A stretch of 64,000 bases of DNA from Aromatoleum evansii (lineage in GTDB: Bacteria; Pseudomonadota; Gammaproteobacteria; Burkholderiales; Rhodocyclaceae): NCBI RefSeq assembly GCF_012910805.1, contig NZ_WTVK01000006.1, forward strand, positions 62,001-126,000. The letters are read 5' to 3'. A program made the translations under genes and the position numbers. Positions 36,025-43,607 of this stretch are shown here, piece after piece. Each line of letters opens with the position of its first letter. The first letter of the stretch is position 1. The notes below the pieces were generated by a model. It was not told the origin of the DNA and did not search any database. It saw only the letters and a list, made by a program, of their open reading frames with translations.

Positions 36025-37464
36025 TCACCCTTCCCGCACCAGCCTGCGCTCGCTCTTCGGCCGCGCCGGCAGCGGCTTCGAGCATTCGAGGAAGCGTCCA
36101 CGTCCCTTCTGCGCCTGCGCCCTGCCCCCCACCCACACGACCTCGCCGCGCGAGATCGTCACGCCCGGCCAAGCCCTCAGATGCATGCCCTCGTAGGGCG
36201 TGTAATCGACGTTGTGGTGCAGCATCTCGTTGCGGACCGTCACATCGACATCGGTGTCCCAGATCACGATATCCGCATCGCAGCCCACCGCGATACTGCC
36301 CTTGCGCGGATACAGGCCATACAGGCGCGCGACGTTGGTCGAGGTCAGCGCGACGAAGCTCTGCGGATCGATGCGCCCCGTGAGCACGCCCTCCGAGAAC
36401 AGCAGCGCCATGCGCGTCTCCAGCCCCGGGATGCCGTTCGGGATCTGGTCGAAGGACGCATCCTCGCCCGCCGCCTTCTTGCCCTGCGGATCGTCGAAGC
36501 GGAAGGGCGCGTGGTCCGACGAGAAGACCTGGAACACGCCGTTCTCCAGCCCGTCCCACACCACCTTCTGGTTGGCCTTGTCGCGCGGCGGCGGGCTGCA
36601 CACGCACTTCGCGCCGTGCAGGTCGTCGCCCTCGAGGTGCTCGCTGGTCAGGAACAGGTACTGCGGGCAGGTCTCGCCGTACACCTGCAGGCCGCGTCCC
36701 TGCGCCCAGCGGATCTGCTCGACCGCCTCGCGGCCGGACACATGCACGATCAGCACCGGCACGTCGACGAGCTCGGACAGCGAGATCGCCCGATGTGTCG
36801 CCTCGCGCTCGACCAGCATCGGCCGCGATGCCGCGTGAAAGCGCGGCGCGGTGTGGCCGGCCGCGAGCAGCTGCTCGGTGAGCCACGCGATGCAGTCGGT
36901 ATTCTCGGCGTGGATCATCACCATCGCCCCCTCGCGCCGCGCCACCGCGAGCGTCTCGAGGATCTGGCGGTCGTTGAGCTTGAGGTCGTCGTAGGTCATG
37001 TAGATCTTGAACGACGTGTAGCCTTCCTTGATCAGCTCCGGCAGTTCGCGCTGCAACACGTCGGGGGTGGGGTCGCTGACGATCAGGTGGAAGGCGTAGT
37101 CGATCACCGCCTTGTCCCCTGCGCGCGCGTGGTAGTCATCCACCGCCGCACGCAGCGACTGGCCCTTGAACTGGCACGCGAAGGGCAGCACCGTCGTCGT
37201 GCCGCCGCAGGCCGCCGAGAGCGTGCCGCTGTAGAAGTCGTCGGCCATCTTCGTGCCGTCGTTCATCGGCTGGTCGAGGTGGCAGTGCCCGTCGATGCCA
37301 CCCGGCATCACGTAGCGTCCGGCCGCGTCGATTTCCTCGCGACCGGCGGGCAGATTCCTGCCCAGCGCGGCGATCACGCCGTCGCGCACACCGATGTCGC
37401 AATCGAACTCATCCGCCGCCGTCACGACGTGGGCGTTGCGCACCACCAGGTCGAAACTGTCCAT
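36025..37464 (-). CDS. Dihydropyrimidinase/D-hydantoinase-type amidohydrolase
   Basis: 479 aa from the ATG at 37464, with GGAGA seven bases upstream; a 538-aa reading extends over the promoter. All dinuclear-site ligands are visible: His60 and His62 (GHCHLD), carboxylated Lys153 (TSFKIYMTY), His185 (MIHAEN), His241 (IVHVSG) and Asp317 (SSDHAPF). The enzyme opens cyclic amide rings such as dihydrouracil or 5-substituted hydantoins. No carbamoylase or dihydropyrimidine dehydrogenase gene is adjacent, so a standard pyrimidine pathway is not evident. The promoter carries a TTGTCGACAA box shared with the neighbouring unit. Confidence 0.93.
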   Translation of the reverse strand: MDSFDLVVRNAHVVTAADEFDCDIGVRDGVIAALGRNLPAGREEIDAAGRYVMPGGIDGHCHLDQPMNDGTKMADDFYSGTLSAACGGTTTVLPFACQFKGQSLRAAVDDYHARAGDKAVIDYAFHLIVSDPTPDVLQRELPELIKEGYTSFKIYMTYDDLKLNDRQILETLAVARREGAMVMIHAENTDCIAWLTEQLLAAGHTAPRFHAASRPMLVEREATHRAISLSELVDVPVLIVHVSGREAVEQIRWAQGRGLQVYGETCPQYLFLTSEHLEGDDLHGAKCVCSPPPRDKANQKVVWDGLENGVFQVFSSDHAPFRFDDPQGKKAAGEDASFDQIPNGIPGLETRMALLFSEGVLTGRIDPQSFVALTSTNVARLYGLYPRKGSIAVGCDADIVIWDTDVDVTVRNEMLHHNVDYTPYEGMHLRAWPGVTISRGEVVWVGGRAQAQKGRGRFLECSKPLPARPKSERRLVREG

Positions 37465-37551
37465 TGTTGTCTCCATATTTATCGGGGTCTGGCCGGCGAA
37501 TGCGATCTCCACTGTTGGGAACGACACGCCTGTCCAATATAAATCTGTATT

Positions 37552-37561
37552 TTGTCGACAA
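37552..37561. promoter_or_regulatory. FCD-GntR operator, copy 1
   Basis: TTGTCGACAA inside TTTTGTCGACAATT, in the gap between the amidohydrolase (start 37464) and GntR gene 1 (start 37785). It fits the TNGTNNNACNA pattern of FadR-subfamily regulators and differs by one base from the box at 39381. The remaining gap (37465-37784, 320 bp) has no gene. Confidence 0.7.
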
Positions 37562-37784
37562 TTTATCGATGTTTTATTAGACACGCAAGCAAAATTCATC
37601 GACCACGACCGACCCAGACAAGGCAGATCGGACTTGCGCACAAGGAAGCCAGTAGCTCGAACGTCGACTCAATAGCTTCGAAATGCAGACAGGCCGTGGA
37701 CTTTTCTTGCCGCTCCATCCGCGCGAATCGTAGAATTCGGGCTTCGGCCCGGCTTTGCGGGCCCCTCAGGCGCAGGACGACAGG

Positions 37785-38540
37785 ATGGAAAAAAAGACGG
37801 TCAAACAGCGCGGCAGCCGCGCATCGTCGCCCGCCCCCTTGCACGATGAACGGCCGGCGAACGAGGGCGAAGGCGGTGCGTCGGACCAGGAGATCTACGA
37901 GCGCATCATCACGTCGATCATGGAGCACCGCCTGCCGCCGGGCACCAAGCTCGGCGAGGACAAGCTCGCGAAGATCTTCGGCGCGAGCCGCGCACGCGTG
38001 CGCCAGGTGCTCGCGCGCCTCGCGCTGGAGCGCGTGGTCGTGCTGCACCCGAACCGCGGGGCCTTCGTCGCCGAGCCCACCGTGGAGGAAGCGCGCGAGG
38101 TCTTCGAAGTCCGTCGCCCGCTCGAAGCGCTGGTCGTACACCGCATCGTCGCGAAGAAGGACCCGGCGATCGTCGCCCGCCTGCGCGCCCACGTCGCAGC
38201 CGAGGAAGCCGCCCGCGCCGCGCGCGACCGCCGCGCCATCATCCGCCTCTCGGGCGAATACCACGTGCTGCTCGCGGAGCTCTCCGGCAGCACCCTGGCC
38301 GCGCGCCTGATGCATGAACTGGCGTCCCTCACCTGCCTCATCATCTTCCTCTACGACGCCCCTTCCGTGCCCGCCTGCCGCGACCAGGAGCATTCCGAGA
38401 TCACGCAGGCGCTCGCCGACGGCGACGAGGCCGCCGCGATCCGCCTGATGACCGAGCATCTCGAGCACGTCGAGGCCTGCCTCGACCTTTCGCGCGGCCG
38501 CCCCGAGGAACTCGACCTGGAAGCCGCGCTGGCCGGCTGA
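37785..38540 (+). CDS. GntR family regulator, FCD subfamily, copy 1
   Basis: 251 aa from the ATG at 37785. Winged helix about residues 40-105 (IYERIITSIMEHRLPPGTKLGEDKLAKIFGASRARVRQVLARL), followed by the all-helical FCD effector domain with HIS/ASP ligands in GEYHVLLAELSG and EHSEITQAL. Closely similar to the convergent GntR gene 2: both contain PNRGAFVAEPTVEEAREVFE. Divergent from the amidohydrolase gene, which it likely controls. Confidence 0.93.
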   Translation: MEKKTVKQRGSRASSPAPLHDERPANEGEGGASDQEIYERIITSIMEHRLPPGTKLGEDKLAKIFGASRARVRQVLARLALERVVVLHPNRGAFVAEPTVEEAREVFEVRRPLEALVVHRIVAKKDPAIVARLRAHVAAEEAARAARDRRAIIRLSGEYHVLLAELSGSTLAARLMHELASLTCLIIFLYDAPSVPACRDQEHSEITQALADGDEAAAIRLMTEHLEHVEACLDLSRGRPEELDLEAALAG

Positions 38541-38553
38541 GTTCGCTTCCCCG

Positions 38554-39330
38554 TCAGGAGAAGATCCGCTCCAGGTCGTCGTCCTCCTGCGCGGCGAGGC
38601 TGATGTCGAGCGACTGCTCGACGTGGTCGAGGTGATGCAGCATCAGCGCGGCGGCGGTCTCCCCGTCGCGTTTTGCAAAGGCCTCCACCAGGCGACTGTG
38701 CTCGTCTTCCGGACACGCCCGCCCCACGGGCGAGTCGTACAGGATGATGATCAGGCAGGTCAGCAGCGTCAGCTCGCGCATCTGCCGTGCGAGTATCGCG
38801 TTGCCGGCCATCTCCGCGATCTCGAGGTGGAACTCGCCCGACAGCCGGATCACCTGCTGGCGGTCGCGCTGCGCACGCGCCTTCTCCTCGGCAAGGACCA
38901 GCTCGCGCAGCCGCGCGAGCTGCGCGGGCGTCGCCGACAAGGCCAGCTTGCGCGCCAGCGCCGGCTCGATCAGCCGCCGCGCCTCGAACACCTCGCGCGC
39001 CTCCTCCACCGTGGGCTCGGCGACGAAGGCGCCGCGGTTCGGCACCAGTGTCACGACCATCTCGTGCGACAGGCGCGCCAGCACCTGCCGGATCATCGCC
39101 CGGCTCGCGCCGAACACCGCCGCCAACCGCTCCTCGACGAGCTTGCGGCCCGGCGCGAGGCGATGCTCGATGATCGCCGCAAGGATGCGGCGATAGATCG
39201 CCTCCGCGTCCGCACCCGCTGCTGCCTTCGACCGGCGCTCCTGCCCGAGACGCACCACCTTCGCGTCGCGGACGTCCTGCGGGCGCTCTCGCGCGCCCGA
39301 ACCATTCTGAACCATCTGTCGAGCCCCCAT
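38554..39330 (-). CDS. GntR family regulator, FCD subfamily, copy 2
   Basis: 258 aa from the ATG at 39330; ATG 39315 is an alternative. Same architecture as copy 1: winged helix (IYRRILAAIIEHRLAPGRKLVEERLAAVFGASRAMIRQVLARL) and FCD domain (GEFHLEIAEMAGN, EHSRLVEAF). Its stop is 13 bp from that of copy 1; tail-to-tail paralogues probably arose by inverted duplication. Divergent from the MFS carrier operon, whose promoter holds the second operator copy. Confidence 0.93.
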   Translation of the reverse strand: MGARQMVQNGSGARERPQDVRDAKVVRLGQERRSKAAAGADAEAIYRRILAAIIEHRLAPGRKLVEERLAAVFGASRAMIRQVLARLSHEMVVTLVPNRGAFVAEPTVEEAREVFEARRLIEPALARKLALSATPAQLARLRELVLAEEKARAQRDRQQVIRLSGEFHLEIAEMAGNAILARQMRELTLLTCLIIILYDSPVGRACPEDEHSRLVEAFAKRDGETAAALMLHHLDHVEQSLDISLAAQEDDDLERIFS

Positions 39331-39380
39331 TCCGCCCTCTCATCGGGTGCAAATTCATTGTTAGCGAACTATAAACTTTT

Positions 39381-39390
39381 TTGTCTACAA
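39381..39390. promoter_or_regulatory. FCD-GntR operator, copy 2
   Basis: TTGTCTACAA inside TTTTGTCTACAATT, in the 308-bp gap between GntR gene 2 and the MFS gene (39331-39638). One base different from the copy at 37552, extending to 14 matching positions otherwise. Confidence 0.7.
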
Positions 39391-39638
39391 TTCGTTGACT
39401 TCATGTTGGCAGCAGCCCTATAGTTCATCGCACGACGGTAACGAGTCATTCCCGAACGGCGATCTATCCGGTCGACACTTCGGGCCTGAACCGGCAACCA
39501 GAAAAAGAAATGGTGCGAGGCCGCGATCCGGCACTCGCTCCCCGTAGGCGGCATCAAGCCCTTTGGAGGCGCCGGCACGGTCACATGGTCGTGGCGGGAT
39601 AGCCAAAACTCATCCAAGCTGTGGAAAGGAGACACCAC

Positions 39639-40949
39639 ATGAAAGCTGAAATCGCCCTCGACCGGGCGGCAGCCGTACCGGAAACGCAGACGAAGGTCCG
39701 CTGGCGGATCTTCCTGATGATGCTGTTCCTCATCTCGATCAACTACATCGACCGGGCCTCGCTGTCGGTCGCGATGCCGATGATCGCCGCGGAATTCGAC
39801 ATCGGGCCCGCGACGCAGGGCCTGCTGCTGAGCTCCTTCTTCTGGACCTACGCCTTCATGCAGATCCCGGGCGGCATGCTCGCGGACAAGTACGGCCCGC
39901 GCCACGTCATTGCGGGCGCCACCCTCGGCTGGGGCTTCTTCCAGGCGATCGCGGGGGTCTGTACCGGCTGGGTCAGCCTGCTGATCACGCGCCTGGGCCT
40001 CGGCGCCGCCGAAGCGCCGATCTACCCTGCGGGCGGCAAGCTCAACGCCATCTGGATGACGCAGAACGAACGCGGTCGCGGCGCGACCCTGCTCGACGGC
40101 GGCGCCCCGCTGGGCGCGGCGCTCGGCGCGATCCTGATCTCGGGCCTGATCGCCGTGATGGGATCGTGGCGCGCAGCCTTCGTGATCGCCGGCGTCGGCA
40201 CCGTGATCGCCGGTTTTTGGGCCTGGTCCTACATCCGCAACCATCCGCGCGAGCATCCGGGGGTCAATGACGCCGAGGCCGACTACATCGAGGAAGCGCA
40301 CGCGAAGGAACTCGCGGCATCGCCGAAGGTGACCAGCGGCAAGATCATGGAATTCTTCCGCTACCGCTCGGTGTGGGGCATGTTCTTCGGCTGGATGTGC
40401 TTCAACGCGCTGTTCTACGGCCTGCTGACCTGGATGCCCAACTACCTGTCCAAGCAGCACGGCTTCGACATCAAGCAGATGGGCGGCGCGGTGTTCATCA
40501 TGTTCTTCGCCGGCTTCGTCGGCGAGCTGATCGGCGGCTGGATCGCCGACAAGTGGAAGGAAAAGGGTGCCTCGCAGGGCAAGGTGCTGCGCACGCTGTT
40601 CGGGATCGCATCGATCATCGCCACCGTGTCGATCTACAGCGTCGCGAAGATCACCGATCCCGTCACCGTCGTCGTGATGCTCTCGGTCACGCTGTTCTTC
40701 CTGCGCTGGTGCGGCCTGTTCTGGTGCGTCCCGTCCATCCTCGGCACGCGCAACCGCGTCGGCTTCCTCGGCGGCGTGATGAACCTGGGCGGCAACTGCG
40801 CGGGCATCGGCGTGCCCATCCTCGTCGGCCTCATCGTCCAGGCGACCGGCTCGTACTACATGGCGCTGATGCTGTTCGCCGCCGCCGGCGCCGGCCTGTT
40901 CATCTGCTCGACGATGCTGATCGACTACGACAAAAAGATCCCGGTCTGA
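39639..40949 (+). CDS. MFS transporter, anion:cation symporter type
   Basis: 436 aa from the ATG at 39639, with GGAAAGGAGA upstream. About 12 membrane helices; signature NYIDRASLSVAMPMIAAEF in helix 1, GGMLADKYGPRHV between helices 2 and 3, and GGWIADKWKEKG in the second half. The ACS family imports organic anions such as glucarate, galactonate, phthalate and tartronate analogues by proton symport. First gene of a rightward operon with two racemase-fold enzymes and an FAH hydrolase. Confidence 0.93.
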   Translation: MKAEIALDRAAAVPETQTKVRWRIFLMMLFLISINYIDRASLSVAMPMIAAEFDIGPATQGLLLSSFFWTYAFMQIPGGMLADKYGPRHVIAGATLGWGFFQAIAGVCTGWVSLLITRLGLGAAEAPIYPAGGKLNAIWMTQNERGRGATLLDGGAPLGAALGAILISGLIAVMGSWRAAFVIAGVGTVIAGFWAWSYIRNHPREHPGVNDAEADYIEEAHAKELAASPKVTSGKIMEFFRYRSVWGMFFGWMCFNALFYGLLTWMPNYLSKQHGFDIKQMGGAVFIMFFAGFVGELIGGWIADKWKEKGASQGKVLRTLFGIASIIATVSIYSVAKITDPVTVVVMLSVTLFFLRWCGLFWCVPSILGTRNRVGFLGGVMNLGGNCAGIGVPILVGLIVQATGSYYMALMLFAAAGAGLFICSTMLIDYDKKIPV

Positions 40950-41024
40950 TCTCCCCCCGGGGCGCCGCGGTCATCCCTGCCGCGGTGCCCCACCCTCCCC
41001 GACCGGACGCCAACGAGAATTCCC

Positions 41025-41753
41025 ATGAGCAAACGCATTCGCCTGGGCGTGCTGACGCCCTCCTCCAACACCTCCCTCGAACCGCTGACCAGCGCCATCG
41101 TCGCCGAAGTGCCCGGCGTATCGGCCCACTTCTCGCGTTTCACCGTCACCGAAATCTCGCTCAAGGACCAGGCCCTCGGCCAGTTCGACGACACGAAGAT
41201 CCTCGAAGCGGCAAAACTGCTCGCCGACGCCCATGTCGACTCGATCGGCTGGAGCGGCACCTCCTCCGGCTGGCTCGGTTTCGAGCGCGACGTGCAATTG
41301 TGCCGCCGCATCACCGAAGTGACCGGCATCCCCGCGACGACCTCGGTGCTCGCGCTGAACGAGATCCTCGCCAAGACCGGCACGAAGAAGCTCGGCCTCG
41401 CGACCCCCTACGTGCCCGATGTGCAGGCGCGCATCGTCGCCAACTACGCGACGCTCGGCATAGAGGTGCCGTCCGAGCAGCACCTCGGCATCAGCGTCAA
41501 TTTCGACTTCGCCGAAGTCGCCGAGGACACGCTGCGCACGATGGTGCGCGAAGTCGCCAAATCCCGCCCCGAAGCGATCACGACCTTCTGCACCAACCTG
41601 CGCGCCGCCCAGCTCGCCGACGAGCTCGAAGCCGAAACCGGCATCCCGCTCTACGACACGGTCTCGACCGTCGTGTGGAAGCAGTTGCGCATGGCCGGCA
41701 TCGACACGCGCACGATCAAGGGCTGGGGTCGCCTGTTCCGCGAAGTGGCCTAA
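41025..41753 (+). CDS. Arylmalonate decarboxylase/maleate isomerase-like enzyme
   Basis: 242 aa of the Asp/Glu racemase superfamily. In maleate isomerases two cysteines act; here the first position is Gly78 in WSGTSSGW while the second is Cys189 (TTFCTNLRA), and Tyr129 lies in ATPYVPDV. G-T-S plus a single late cysteine and this tyrosine is the arrangement of arylmalonate decarboxylase (Gly74-Thr75-Ser76, Tyr126, Cys188). Thus a decarboxylase of a disubstituted malonate or an isomerase is possible. ATG at 41025; 75 bp after the MFS gene. Confidence 0.87.
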   Translation: MSKRIRLGVLTPSSNTSLEPLTSAIVAEVPGVSAHFSRFTVTEISLKDQALGQFDDTKILEAAKLLADAHVDSIGWSGTSSGWLGFERDVQLCRRITEVTGIPATTSVLALNEILAKTGTKKLGLATPYVPDVQARIVANYATLGIEVPSEQHLGISVNFDFAEVAEDTLRTMVREVAKSRPEAITTFCTNLRAAQLADELEAETGIPLYDTVSTVVWKQLRMAGIDTRTIKGWGRLFREVA

Positions 41754-41775
41754 AGTGAAATCGGATGAATCGAAA

Positions 41776-42519
41776 ATGAAAATCCTGCTGCTGAATCCCA
41801 ACACCTCGCAGAGCGTCACCGACCGCATCGCCAACGCGGCGAAGGGGGTGGCCGGCGCGCGCACCGAACTCGTCACCGCGACCGCTCCGCGCGGCGTGCC
41901 CTACATCGCGACCCGCGCCGAAGCCGTGATCGGCGGCGCCGTCGCGCTCGAGATGCTGGCCGAGATGCACACCGGCGTCGACGCGGCGGTGATCGCCGCC
42001 TTCGGCGACCCCGGCCTCGGCGGCGCACGCGAACTCTTCCCGATCCCGGTGATCGGACTGGCCGAAGCGGGCATGCTGACCGCGTGCATGCTCGGCAAGC
42101 GCTTCGCGATCGTGACCTTCTCGCAATCGCTGGAGCCCTGGTACCACGAATGCGTTGCGTGGCACGGCCTGCGCGAGCGCTGCGCCGGCGTGCGCGCACT
42201 GGGCGGCAGTTTCCGCTCGATCTCGGACGTACAGGACGAAAAGGAAGCGCTGCTGGTCGAACTCGCGCAGCAGGCGGTGAACGAGGACGGCGCCGACGTG
42301 GTCGTGCTCGCCGGTGCGCCGCTCGCGGGGCTCGCCCGCCGCGTACGCGACCGCATCCCGGTGCCGGTCGTCGACTGCGTCGAGGCTGCGGTCAAGCAGG
42401 CGGAAACGCTGGTCGCGCTGAATCCGCGCAAGGCCGTTCAGGGCACCTTCGCACGTCCCGGCGCGAAGCCCTGCGTCGGCATCGCCGAGCCGCTAGCGCG
42501 CTGGATCAACCATGAGTGA
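41776..42519 (+). CDS. Asp/Glu/hydantoin racemase-family protein lacking catalytic cysteines
   Basis: 247 aa from the ATG at 41776 (MKILLLNPNTSQSVTDRI); GTG 41755 adds seven residues. The fold is that of hydantoin racemase, but the first cysteine position (CFGDPG) is Ala75 in AAFGDPGLGG and the second (LGC) is Gly180 in VLAGAPLAGLA. Without the two-cysteine proton relay, racemase activity of the usual kind is unlikely. Remaining Cys104, Cys126 and Cys136 do not align with them. 22 bp after the preceding gene. Confidence 0.88.
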   Translation: MKILLLNPNTSQSVTDRIANAAKGVAGARTELVTATAPRGVPYIATRAEAVIGGAVALEMLAEMHTGVDAAVIAAFGDPGLGGARELFPIPVIGLAEAGMLTACMLGKRFAIVTFSQSLEPWYHECVAWHGLRERCAGVRALGGSFRSISDVQDEKEALLVELAQQAVNEDGADVVVLAGAPLAGLARRVRDRIPVPVVDCVEAAVKQAETLVALNPRKAVQGTFARPGAKPCVGIAEPLARWINHE

Positions 42520-42564
42520 GGCCCGTCGCGCGGACGCGCGCAGCCTCCTCGCCCTTCAAGGAGA

Positions 42565-43413
42565 ATGGCTGTGAAACTCGTTCGCTTCGGAGCTCCCGGC
42601 ACGGAGCTCCCCGGTCTGATCGACGCCGAAGGCAGGATCCGCGACCTGTCGGGCGTGCTGCCCGACATCAACGGCGCGGCCCTGTCGCCGTCCAGCCTCG
42701 CGCGGCTGCGCGGACTCGATCCGCAAAGCCTTCCCGTCGTTCCGGCCGGGACCCGACTCGGGGCGCCGCTCACGGGCATCGGCAAGATCGTGTGCATCGG
42801 CCTGAACTATGCCGATCACGCGCGCGAAGCCAACCTGCCGATCCCGCAGGAACCGATCATGTTCATGAAGGCGCAGACCGCGATCTGCGGCCCGAACGAC
42901 GCGATCGTCCTGCCACCCGGCTCGGAGAAGACCGACTGGGAACTCGAACTGGTGATCGCGATCGGCACGACGGCGCGACGCGTGGCGGTCGGCGACGCTC
43001 TCGGCCACGTCGCCGGCTACCTGGCCGGGCTGGACATGTCCGAGCGCTATTGGCAGCTCGAGCGCGGCGGGCAATGGACCAAGGGCAAGAGCTTCGACAC
43101 CTTCGCACCCATCGGCCCGTGGCTCGCAACCGCCGACGAGCTCCGCAGCCCCGGCGAGCTGGCGATGCAGCTCGCCGTCAACGGCGAGCGCATGCAGGAC
43201 AGCAACACCGCCAACATGATCTTCAGCCCCGCGCAGATCATCAGCTACGTCAGCGGCGTGATGACGCTGGAGCCGGGCGACCTCATCTTCACCGGCACCC
43301 CCGCTGGTGTCGGCATGGGCATGACGCCGCCGCGCTACCTGCGTGCGGGCGATCGCGTCGACGCGTCGATAGCAGGGCTGGGCGACCAGCAGCACGCAGT
43401 CGTCGCCGACTGA
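42565..43413 (+). CDS. FAH-family hydrolase (2-hydroxyhepta-dienedioate isomerase/decarboxylase-like)
   Basis: 282 aa. N-terminal strand-rich segment VKLVRFGAPGTELPGLID, then the FAH core: CIGLNYADHAREANLPIPQEPIMFMKA, metal-site acids in KTDWELELVIAIG, TKGKSFDTFAPIGPWL and GDLIFTGTPAGVGMG. The group includes 2,4-diketo-L-rhamnonate hydrolases, ureidoglycolate lyase-like proteins and acylpyruvases. Last gene of the MFS operon, 45 bp after the racemase-like gene. Substrate unknown. Confidence 0.9.
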   Translation: MAVKLVRFGAPGTELPGLIDAEGRIRDLSGVLPDINGAALSPSSLARLRGLDPQSLPVVPAGTRLGAPLTGIGKIVCIGLNYADHAREANLPIPQEPIMFMKAQTAICGPNDAIVLPPGSEKTDWELELVIAIGTTARRVAVGDALGHVAGYLAGLDMSERYWQLERGGQWTKGKSFDTFAPIGPWLATADELRSPGELAMQLAVNGERMQDSNTANMIFSPAQIISYVSGVMTLEPGDLIFTGTPAGVGMGMTPPRYLRAGDRVDASIAGLGDQQHAVVAD

Positions 43414-43463
43414 GCGTACCGAGCATCAATCGCCACGCCGTGAGCGCGGCGGCGATTTTCCCT

Positions 43464-43538
43464 GTGGGAGCGGCTTCAGCCGCGAAGCAGCGTTTCCGCC
43501 GGAAGTGAGGCCCCATTCGCGGCTGAAGCCGCTCCCAC
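43464..43538. repeat. REPIN-like pair of inverted palindromic repeats
   Basis: Two perfect 23-bp copies in opposite orientation (43464-43486 and 43516-43538), 29 bp apart. Each begins or ends GTGGGAG and has the internal palindrome GCGGCT-TC-AGCCGC. The layout is that of the REP doublets (REPINs) of pseudomonads and relatives. Lies in the 194-bp gap between convergent FAH and korB genes, where it may also stop transcription. Confidence 0.8.
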
Positions 43539-43607
43539 GGACGGGGCCTCGCAGGAAGTTACTCCCGCACGGCCGCTACTGCGGCCTTATGCCACCGGTG
43601 ACGCCGC

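Noticed and set aside
34684-37542. 952-codon open frame on the plus strand
   Set aside because: Covers the hydroxyacid oxidase and amidohydrolase genes on the opposite strand, both with full catalytic motifs, and runs through an intrinsic terminator; an antisense shadow caused by high GC.
43440-43540. Possible CRISPR or attachment-site repeat
   Set aside because: Only one inverted pair, no regular spacers, no cas or integrase gene; it fits a REP doublet.
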